This document shows, in pieces, positions 16,473-22,148 of a stretch of 22,148 bases of DNA; position 1 is the first letter of the stretch, and each line of letters begins with the position of its first letter. This DNA is from Streptomyces griseus. GTDB taxonomy: Bacteria; Bacteroidota; Bacteroidia; Chitinophagales; Chitinophagaceae. The position numbers and the translations under genes are program-made. Location: the NCBI GenBank assembly GCA_943323705.2, contig CALPIT020000011.1, positions 1 through 22,148 on the forward strand, written 5' to 3'. A model generated the notes under the pieces. That model ran no database searches. It was not told the DNA's origin and worked only from the letters and a program-made list of their open reading frames with translations.

Positions 16473-17393
16473 TCACTTAATAACCTCAACACCTTTTGAA
16501 GCCACTTCGGTTACATACGTCTTGTATTCAATGCCAAGTTGGTCATATACCGTACTCATTTCCTTTTCTACTTGAATGGCTGTCGAGTGTGATTCGCTCA
16601 TCATAAACAAGGATGGGCCACTTCCAGAAATACCACCTCCCATAGCGCCTGCCGCAAGAGACCTTTTTTTAACTTCATCAAAACCCGGAATTAGCTTGCT
16701 TCTTACAGGCTCTACGATTACATCAGTAAGTGAACGACTGATCAATCCATAATCACAATTTTGAAAACCTGCAATCAAACCAGCAACATTTGCCCATTGT
16801 ACCACAGCGGATTTTAAAGGAATTTCTTTTGGTAAAATCGACCTGGCGTAAGATGTTTTGATTTCAATTTGAGGATGAATAATGGTAATAAAAAGTGGTG
16901 GTGTTTTTAATTCAATAATATCTAAAGTTTGTGTATCTCTGATTAACACCAATCCACCATAAATACAAGGTGCCAAATTATCAGCATGTCGAGAGCCGCT
17001 GGCCAACAACTCCCCTTCCATGGCAAATTCCACTAATTGTTTTTTATCAAAAGGCTTACCTAACAACTCATTCGCAGCTACTACTACTCCGGCTGCGCTT
17101 GCTGCACTTGAACCAACACCACTTCCGGGTTTGATCTTTTTTTCAATAATGATTTCAAAGCCATTTTTATAATCTGCTGCTTTCATCAATGCTTGTAAAG
17201 CCACGCCTGAAATATTCTGAAGTGGATCTAACGGTAAGCCATAATTGTCTGTGTGCGTAATGACAATACCTGGTTCTTCTTTTTTAATCAATTCTATTTC
17301 ATCATAAGGCGCTTGTAAAGCCATGCCTAAAATATCAAAGCCACAACAAAGATTAGAAAGTGTTGCCGGAGATTTTACTTTAATGGATTGCAT
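16473..17393 (-). CDS. thrB: Homoserine kinase
   Basis: A 306-residue GHMP-family kinase that phosphorylates homoserine with ATP, giving the substrate of ThrC; cytoplasmic. Seen: KVKSPATLSNLCCGFDILGMAL, the family's N-terminal block; the ATP-binding PGSGVGSSAASAAG (89-102); GSRHADNLAPCIYGGL; and the C-terminal Gly-rich GAMGGGISGSGPSLF motif 3. The length is standard. ATG start at 17393, 29 bp after thrA, so it is translated from the same transcript. The stop codon abuts the heptanucleotide repeat in the gap to thrC. The order thrA-thrB-thrC is the classical one. Confidence 0.97.
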   Translation of the reverse strand: MQSIKVKSPATLSNLCCGFDILGMALQAPYDEIELIKKEEPGIVITHTDNYGLPLDPLQNISGVALQALMKAADYKNGFEIIIEKKIKPGSGVGSSAASAAGVVVAANELLGKPFDKKQLVEFAMEGELLASGSRHADNLAPCIYGGLVLIRDTQTLDIIELKTPPLFITIIHPQIEIKTSYARSILPKEIPLKSAVVQWANVAGLIAGFQNCDYGLISRSLTDVIVEPVRSKLIPGFDEVKKRSLAAGAMGGGISGSGPSLFMMSESHSTAIQVEKEMSTVYDQLGIEYKTYVTEVASKGVEVIK

Positions 17394-17422
17394 AAATGTA
17401 TTTTAAAAGCCAATTGAAATTA

Positions 17423-19879
17423 TTAAATTTTTGAAGCCCTGATGATATCAGCAAATACTCCACTTGCTGTCACTTCTGCACCGGCACCCGCACCTTTGAT
17501 AACTAAAGGCTGATCCTTATATCTATCCGTATAAAACAACACCACATTGTCTTTTCCATACAAATGAAATAAATCATGTTGTGCATCTACGTGTTGTAAA
17601 CCTACTGATGCTTTACCGTTTTCAAAACTTGCGACAAATTTTAATTTATTATTCTTTTCATTCGCTGCAGCAAATAAAGATTGAAAATGGGTTTCATGCA
17701 ACTCCATCGATTTATAAAAATCCTGAACTGTTCCTTGCATGCATGCTTCAGGCATAAAAGAATTGTTCTTGATATCATCCATTTCAATCACCTCACCTGC
17801 TTCTCTAGCAAGAATCATTATCTTTCTCATCACATCAGTGCCGCCTAAATCAAGTCGTGGATCAGGCTCTGTGTATCCTTCATCCTGTGCTTGTTGAACG
17901 ACTTCTGCAAACTTTCGCTTGCCATCGTAGTGATTAAATACAAAATTCAATGTACCGCTAAGAACCGCCTCTATCTTATGTATCCTATCGCCACTTTGAA
18001 TCAAATCATTTATGGTTCCGATAATAGGCAAACCTGCGCCAACATTGGTTTCAAAAAGAAATTGCGCATTGAATTCCCTTGCTACCTCTTTTAATTTTCT
18101 GTAGTTTTTATAGGCAGATGAGGCGGCAACTTTATTACAAGCTACTACTGAAATACTTTTTATCAATAACTGCTCATAAACAGCAGCAACCAGATCCGAA
18201 GCCGTAATGTCCACAAATACAGCATTGCGCAAATTCAATTCAACAGCCTTTGCAATAAATTGATTCAAATTAGCTTTCTCCCCTGCTTCCAATATTTGCT
18301 GCCATTTACTAAGATCAATTCCTGATTCATCAACAACCATCGTTCTGCTGTTAATCATTCCCGTGAGTCGTACTTGCAAATGCATTTTTTCCTGCAACAA
18401 CTGTATTTGCTGTGCCAACTGTGCCAGTAATTTTCCACCTACATTTCCGGCTCCGGCAAGAAAAATATTAACCTGTTTGTATGTTGTTTCAAAAAAAGCT
18501 TCATGCAATACATTGATGGTCTTCTTTACATCTGCGGTATTGATAACAGCGGAAATATTTTTTTCCGAAGAGCCTTGAGCAATGGCTCTGATATTGATAC
18601 CATTTCTTCCCATAGCACTGAACATACTACCGCTCACGCCGGAGTGGCTTTTCATGTTTTCTCCAACCACAGCCACAATTGAAAGTCCACGCTCCACTTT
18701 TAATGAATCAACTTGATGTAAAGCCATTTCATTTGCAAAAGCAGCATTGACAGCAGTAACGGCTCTACTTTCAGCTGAAGCATCTATAGCAACAGAAATA
18801 GAATGTTCAGAAGAGCTTTGTGTAATCAATATGACATTGATTTTTTCATTACTCAGTGCCTCAAACAATCTTTTTGAAAACCCCGGAATACCGACCATGC
18901 CACTACCTTCCAACGTAATCAGGCAAATATTATTGATACTGGAAATACCGGTTACAATATTTTGTTGCGCTATATCAGCATATGCATTTTGATTGTTGGA
19001 AATAACGGTTCCAAAATCCTGAGGTGAGAACGTATTTTTTATCCATACAGGAATGCCTTTACTCATCACTGGCTGAATCGTTGGCGGATAAATCACCTTG
19101 GCACCAAAATGAGAAAGCTCCATCGCTTCTTGATAAGAAATTTGAGGAATAATTTTAGCATTACTGCTTAACCTTGGATCAGCGGTCATCATGCCACTGA
19201 CATCAGTCCAAATTTCAAGATTACTTACATCTAGTGCTGCGGCCATTATCGCAGCAGTGTAATCTGAACCGCCTCTTCCCAATGTAGTCATTACGCCTTG
19301 GGCATCTGCTGCTATGAAACCGGGCATAATGAACAAAGAGCCATTATCAGTTTCAAATTCATTTTTAATTTTTTGATTGGTTGCATCAAAGTCAACTGCC
19401 GCAGCTCCAAAAGATGAATTGGTTTGGATCAGCTTTCTAGAATCTTTCCAAACTGCCGGAACTTTTTGTTGATTGAATGCCGAGGCAATGATTCTTGAAG
19501 AGAGCAGTTCACCATAACCGCCGATTCTGTCTTTGGTGCGTGGGGTGAGCTCATTCAACATCAATAAACCATTACAAAGATTTCTGATTTCTGTAAAAGC
19601 TGCATTGATGAATTGAAGCAGGTCTTCATTATTACTGACGTTGAGCTGTTGTATGCAATCGTTGTGTCTCGTTTCTATCTGCTCAATTTTTTCAAGGTAT
19701 GCTAAATCTCCATTTGCGGCCAACATCGAAGCATCGAGTAATAAATCTGTGACTCCGCCCAAGGCAGAAACTACGACTATGGATTTTTCTTTCTTTGCTG
19801 TGTCGGCAACTATAGCAATAACTTTCTTTATATTTTCTGCATTGGCCACCGAAGTGCCACCGAATTTTAATACTTGCAT
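17423..19879 (-). CDS. thrA: Bifunctional aspartokinase / homoserine dehydrogenase
   Basis: An 818-residue fusion catalysing the first and third steps from aspartate to homoserine. The aspartokinase part has KFGGTS (5-10), the core TPRTKDRIGGYGELLSSRI and GRGGSDYTA (201-209). Two ACT modules, about 315-390 (ITLEGSGMVGIPG) and 400-465 (IVAVVGENMKSHSGVSG), are the regulatory domains where end product, usually threonine, binds. The homoserine dehydrogenase part starts with the NAD(P)-binding GAGNVGG (476-482) and continues with GTLNFVFNHYD and the substrate-binding DEGYTEPDPRLDLGGTDVMRK. Full length for this family. ATG start at 19879. A threonine-rich leader ORF and a T-rich tract lie just upstream, so control by leader-peptide translation is likely in addition to allosteric inhibition. 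Confidence 0.97.
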   Translation of the reverse strand: MQVLKFGGTSVANAENIKKVIAIVADTAKKEKSIVVVSALGGVTDLLLDASMLAANGDLAYLEKIEQIETRHNDCIQQLNVSNNEDLLQFINAAFTEIRNLCNGLLMLNELTPRTKDRIGGYGELLSSRIIASAFNQQKVPAVWKDSRKLIQTNSSFGAAAVDFDATNQKIKNEFETDNGSLFIMPGFIAADAQGVMTTLGRGGSDYTAAIMAAALDVSNLEIWTDVSGMMTADPRLSSNAKIIPQISYQEAMELSHFGAKVIYPPTIQPVMSKGIPVWIKNTFSPQDFGTVISNNQNAYADIAQQNIVTGISSINNICLITLEGSGMVGIPGFSKRLFEALSNEKINVILITQSSSEHSISVAIDASAESRAVTAVNAAFANEMALHQVDSLKVERGLSIVAVVGENMKSHSGVSGSMFSAMGRNGINIRAIAQGSSEKNISAVINTADVKKTINVLHEAFFETTYKQVNIFLAGAGNVGGKLLAQLAQQIQLLQEKMHLQVRLTGMINSRTMVVDESGIDLSKWQQILEAGEKANLNQFIAKAVELNLRNAVFVDITASDLVAAVYEQLLIKSISVVACNKVAASSAYKNYRKLKEVAREFNAQFLFETNVGAGLPIIGTINDLIQSGDRIHKIEAVLSGTLNFVFNHYDGKRKFAEVVQQAQDEGYTEPDPRLDLGGTDVMRKIMILAREAGEVIEMDDIKNNSFMPEACMQGTVQDFYKSMELHETHFQSLFAAANEKNNKLKFVASFENGKASVGLQHVDAQHDLFHLYGKDNVVLFYTDRYKDQPLVIKGAGAGAEVTASGVFADIIRASKI

Positions 19880-19949
19880 GTTTGAAATTTATAAAAATAA
19901 AATGATACGATTAAAGCTGTTCTGATTTCAGCCGAAGCCCTTGGATTAA
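19880..19949 (-). promoter_or_regulatory. Putative thr attenuator region between leader ORF and thrA
   Basis: In the transcript the leader stop is followed by UUAAUCC (19949-19943), able to pair with GGGUUGA at the leader end (19967-19961) through 7 pairs, two of them G-U. Next comes an imperfect hairpin in which AAGGGCU pairs with AGCUUU (one bulge) enclosing CUG/CAG. A T-rich stretch (TTTTATTTTTAT) follows just before the thrA ATG. This resembles an antiterminator/terminator arrangement, but the terminator stem is weak and mutual exclusion is not obvious by eye, so translational control is equally possible. Confidence 0.4.
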
Positions 19950-19960
19950 TATAGTAAATT

Positions 19961-20020
19961 TCAACCCTGGCGGGTTGTCGTATTTGTTGTTGTCAATGTA
20001 TAATAATTAGTGCGATACAT
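19961..20020 (-). CDS. thrL: thr operon leader peptide
   Basis: A 19-codon ORF ahead of thrA, ATG at 20020 and TGA at 19961, encoding MYRTNYYTLTTTNTTTRQG. Eight of 19 residues are threonine, clustered as TLTTTNTTT, using ACA mostly plus ACT, ACG and ACC. Random sequence very rarely gives this, and the position, 81 bp before an aspartokinase/homoserine dehydrogenase gene on the same strand, is where thr leader peptides sit in other bacteria. Shortage of charged tRNA-Thr would stall the ribosome in the Thr run. The last codons overlap a perfect 6-bp hairpin. There is no Ile run, unlike E. coli thrL which has Thr and Ile codons, so the signal appears to be Thr alone. The symbol is given by analogy of role, not homology. 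Confidence 0.85.
   Translation of the reverse strand: MYRTNYYTLTTTNTTTRQG
19962..19977 (-). promoter_or_regulatory. Leader hairpin overlapping the end of the thr leader ORF
   Basis: On the minus strand CAACCC and GGGTTG form a perfect 6-bp stem with a GCCA loop. The 5' arm contains part of Thr codons 15-16 and the 3' arm overlaps the stop codon. A ribosome stalled in the Thr run would cover the 5' arm and free the 3' arm to pair with 19943-19949. Confidence 0.55.
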
Positions 20021-20189
20021 ATAAGAGCTGTAAGATATAATGTTTGATTTGAAAAAACAATAGGAAATCTAACAAAAGACAAAATAATTACTAAATAGCT
20101 TTCATTTTTATTGACTTTTATTCAAAACTGTAATAATGAATAAAAAAATTTCAATTTCATCATCTTTCATTTTATTATTTTTTTAAAAA

Positions 20190-20220
20190 TTAAGCTTATA
20201 TTACTATAGATATAGCTTAA
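20190..20220. promoter_or_regulatory. Inverted repeat upstream of the H-NOX gene
   Basis: Arms TTAAGCTTATAT (20190-20201) and ATATAGCTTAA (20210-20220) pair over 11 positions with one bulged base around an 8-bp spacer. It is 74 bp before the H-NOX ATG and just upstream of TATGTTTA (20229-20236), one mismatch from the -7 consensus, so it would lie over the -33 region. The surrounding gap 19880-20293 (414 bp) otherwise holds the thr leader elements and AT-rich sequence in which I see no further gene. Confidence 0.35.
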
Positions 20221-20293
20221 ACAAAAAATATGTTTATGTGTTTTCATTATTGGAATTCGCATAAAATCATTAACATCCAAATTCGCCACACTT

Positions 20294-20836
20294 ATGTACG
20301 GAATCATCAACAAATCTATCGAAGAGCTGGTAACCGAAAAGTTCGGTGAAAACAAATGGCAAGAAGTGAAAAAAATCAGTGCAATTGACATTGACTTTTT
20401 TATGAGTAATGAACCTTATGATGATGCCATTACTTACGATTTGGCCATTGGCATTTCAAAAGTCATGAATATCAGTTTGGATGCTGTTTTATTTACATTT
20501 GGAGAATGGTGGATACTTGACACCACCAAAAAAAAATATGGCGGATTACTCAAATCTGGAGGCGCCAGTTTGAAGGAATTCCTGGTTAATTTACCTCAGT
20601 TTCACAACCATATCATGTTAATGTATCCTAAGCTAACTCCCCCTGAATTTAAAGTTAGTGACATCAATGAAAATAACATTATTGTTCATTATTTGTCTAA
20701 GCGACCAGGTCTTCAAGAATTTGTAAGAGGTTTGTTTTCCGGATTAGGAAAACTGTATACTACCTCCGTTACTATAGAATTATTACAAAGCAGGAACGAG
20801 GGAAGTGACCATGAAGCATTCAAAATCAGCTGGTAA
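20294..20836 (+). CDS. H-NOX (heme NO-binding, HNOB) sensor protein
   Basis: A 180-residue stand-alone H-NOX domain, the heme sensor module of soluble guanylate cyclase; cytoplasmic. It begins MYGIINKSIEELVTEKFG, as in the family. The proximal heme ligand is His104 (LPQFHNHI), and the Y-x-S-x-R motif that holds the heme propionates is Tyr133, Ser135 and Arg137 (HYLSKRPGLQEFV). Pro117, which distorts the heme in characterised members, is conserved. The residue aligning with the distal Tyr of O2-binding H-NOX, or Ile145 of the cyclase beta subunit, appears to be Phe143, so the pocket has no obvious O2-stabilising Tyr; NO selectivity is the inference. There is no Cys, so the zinc site and thiol chemistry of some proteobacterial H-NOX proteins are absent. 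The next gene starts 2 bp after its stop and carries the matching HNOBA domain. Confidence 0.94.
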   Translation: MYGIINKSIEELVTEKFGENKWQEVKKISAIDIDFFMSNEPYDDAITYDLAIGISKVMNISLDAVLFTFGEWWILDTTKKKYGGLLKSGGASLKEFLVNLPQFHNHIMLMYPKLTPPEFKVSDINENNIIVHYLSKRPGLQEFVRGLFSGLGKLYTTSVTIELLQSRNEGSDHEAFKISW

Positions 20837-20838
20837 TT

Positions 20839-22148
20839 ATGGCCAAAGAATTTTTGAATTTTAGCGAAGAGGACTTTAATGATATTTTTCCATTTTATAT
20901 ATTAATGGATGCATCACTGCGTGTAATAAAAACTGGCGACTCCCTTAAAAAAATCACTCCTACCTTAAATAATGTACTTTTTGAGCAATCGTTTACAATA
21001 AAAAGACCTTTTATAACTGATCTAACTTTTGAAGCACTTAAGTCGTACAACAACCAACTCATCATTTTTGAATCAAAGACTGCCGAAAGAATTACATTCC
21101 GTTCTCAGCTGAAATTCATTCCTGAAAAAAATCAAATCATGTTATTTGCCTCACCTTGGTTTGAGAATGTGAATGAACTCATCGACACCGGATTACAATT
21201 CAAAGACTTTGCTGCACATAATCCCATTATAGATTTCTTACACATACTAAAAACACAAGAAATTGCTAATGAGGAAATGAAACAAGTTTTGCAAAAACTC
21301 AGCATACAAAAATCTGAAATGCAGATCGCTCAACAGAAGCTTGTGCAAATTTCAACGGCCTTGGAGGAAAGCAATAAAAGATATGAATATGTAAACAAAG
21401 CCACATCAGAAGCTATTTGGGACTGGGATATTTTATCAGGAAAGGTTTATTACGGCGATGGCTTTGGAAAACTATTTGGCTACGATACAAAGTCTTTACC
21501 TGAAAATTTCAATATTTGGGAAAGACGCATTCATCCCGATGATTTTGAAAGAATCACCAATGACATTTCTAATTTCTTACAATCCGAGAGTACCAATTGG
21601 AATGACGATTATCGTTATTTAAAAAATGATGGCAATTATGCTTTTGTTTCAGATAAAGGATTTATCATAAGAAATGAAGCAGGACATGCAGTGAGAATGA
21701 TTGGTTCAATGCAGGATATCACCAAACAAAAAGAAGAAGAACATTATCTGAAATTGATGGAATCGGTAATTAAAAATACCAATGATAGTGTTGTCATCAC
21801 AGAAATAAATAATGATTACCCAATTGTATATGTAAATACAGCATTCACAAAACTTTCAGGCTATACTTTTGAAGAAGTAAAAGGAAAAAATCCAAGAATA
21901 CTTCAAGGACCAAAATCCAACTTTGAAGGTTTAAACAAATTAAGGGAATCATTAAAAAACAGGCAAACTTGTGAAATTACCACTGTCAATTATAGAAAAA
22001 ATGGAGAAGAATACTGGGTGCAATTTTCTATAAACCCTATTACCAATGAAAAAGGAGAATATACACACTGGATTTCAATTGAAAGAGATGTTACTCAGGC
22101 AATTAAAGCAAACGAAGAAATCATTAATCAAAAAAAATTCACAGAAGA
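20839..22148 (+). CDS. HNOBA-PAS-PAS sensor protein, partial (runs off window)
   Basis: ATG at 20839; 436 codons are visible and the frame is open at the window edge. Residues about 13-135 match HNOBA, the domain that follows H-NOX in soluble guanylate cyclase: FPFYILMDASLRVIKTGDSL, F-T-I-K-R-P, FRSQLKFIPEKNQIMLFASP and NELIDTGLQFKDFAAHNP. A helical coiled coil (about 136-182) resembles the signalling helix. PAS 1 spans about 185-297 (ends GSMQDITKQKEEE) and PAS 2 about 303-420 with GKNPRILQGP (349-358) and ERDVT. PAS 2 looks LOV-like but has Pro352 where photoactive LOV domains have Cys. The output domain lies beyond the window; a histidine kinase is the likeliest guess, with GGDEF or another output possible. 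It is translationally linked to the H-NOX gene, its predicted gas-sensing partner. Confidence 0.88.
   Translation, partial: MAKEFLNFSEEDFNDIFPFYILMDASLRVIKTGDSLKKITPTLNNVLFEQSFTIKRPFITDLTFEALKSYNNQLIIFESKTAERITFRSQLKFIPEKNQIMLFASPWFENVNELIDTGLQFKDFAAHNPIIDFLHILKTQEIANEEMKQVLQKLSIQKSEMQIAQQKLVQISTALEESNKRYEYVNKATSEAIWDWDILSGKVYYGDGFGKLFGYDTKSLPENFNIWERRIHPDDFERITNDISNFLQSESTNWNDDYRYLKNDGNYAFVSDKGFIIRNEAGHAVRMIGSMQDITKQKEEEHYLKLMESVIKNTNDSVVITEINNDYPIVYVNTAFTKLSGYTFEEVKGKNPRILQGPKSNFEGLNKLRESLKNRQTCEITTVNYRKNGEEYWVQFSINPITNEKGEYTHWISIERDVTQAIKANEEIINQKKFTE

Noticed and set aside
13173..19879. A single thrABC-ldt-dapA operon
   Set aside because: There is a 209-bp gap before the L,D-transpeptidase gene containing an exact -7 element, so at least two transcription units are more likely.
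20167..20391. A minus-strand open frame of 74 codons overlapping the H-NOX start
   Set aside because: It covers the H-NOX N-terminal coding region and AT-rich intergenic DNA, and the translation shows no recognisable motif.
21838..22108. A functional LOV blue-light receptor
   Set aside because: The adduct-forming Cys is replaced by Pro352, so classical LOV photochemistry is not expected.

Overview
The window looks like a chromosomal segment from a Bacteroidota bacterium, probably near Chitinophagaceae/Sphingobacteriales. The grounds are AT-rich DNA, few Shine-Dalgarno sequences, several TAnnTTTG-like -7 elements upstream of genes, a fused aspartokinase/homoserine dehydrogenase heading a thrA-thrB-thrC operon, the long Bacteroidota form of IspH, a stand-alone PASTA protein beside ddl, and a STAS protein beside RNase Z. 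The taxonomic call is inference from gene content and style. No rRNA, tRNA, insertion sequence, phage gene or CRISPR array was seen.

Layout. Bases 1-2928 are on the minus strand: ferredoxin, a small NTF2-like lipoprotein, D-Ala-D-Ala ligase, a membrane-anchored PASTA protein and the beginning of a rhodanese protein cut by the window edge. Bases 2964-5632 (plus) hold a LuxC-type acyl-CoA reductase and a DegP/HtrA protease, ending in a clear hairpin terminator shared with a convergent cytoplasmic GH13 amylase (minus). IspH (plus) converges on cytidylate kinase (minus). ClpC (minus) has its own terminator and diverges from a STAS-RNase Z pair (plus). DapA, an L,D-transpeptidase, ThrC, ThrB and ThrA follow on the minus strand. 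The right end (plus) carries an H-NOX heme sensor gene and, 2 bp later, a sensor gene with an HNOBA domain and two PAS domains that runs off the window.

How they work together. Several genes feed the cell wall: Ddl makes the D-Ala-D-Ala dipeptide, DapA opens the diaminopimelate/lysine branch, the L,D-transpeptidase acts on peptidoglycan and the PASTA protein may bind it. ThrA, ThrB and ThrC are the aspartate-to-threonine pathway enzymes, lacking only aspartate-semialdehyde dehydrogenase. DegP and ClpC handle protein quality control outside and inside the cytoplasm.

Most notable points: (1) a 19-codon threonine-rich leader ORF (8 Thr) upstream of thrA, absent from simple ORF calling, which implies ribosome-mediated control of the thr operon; (2) an H-NOX/HNOBA-PAS gene pair that reproduces the sensory half of animal soluble guanylate cyclase split over two genes, with sequence features suggesting NO rather than O2 sensing; (3) a 25-bp inverted repeat plus a heptanucleotide tandem repeat inside the thr operon between thrB and thrC; (4) palindromes at promoter-like positions ahead of degP, the L,D-transpeptidase and H-NOX.
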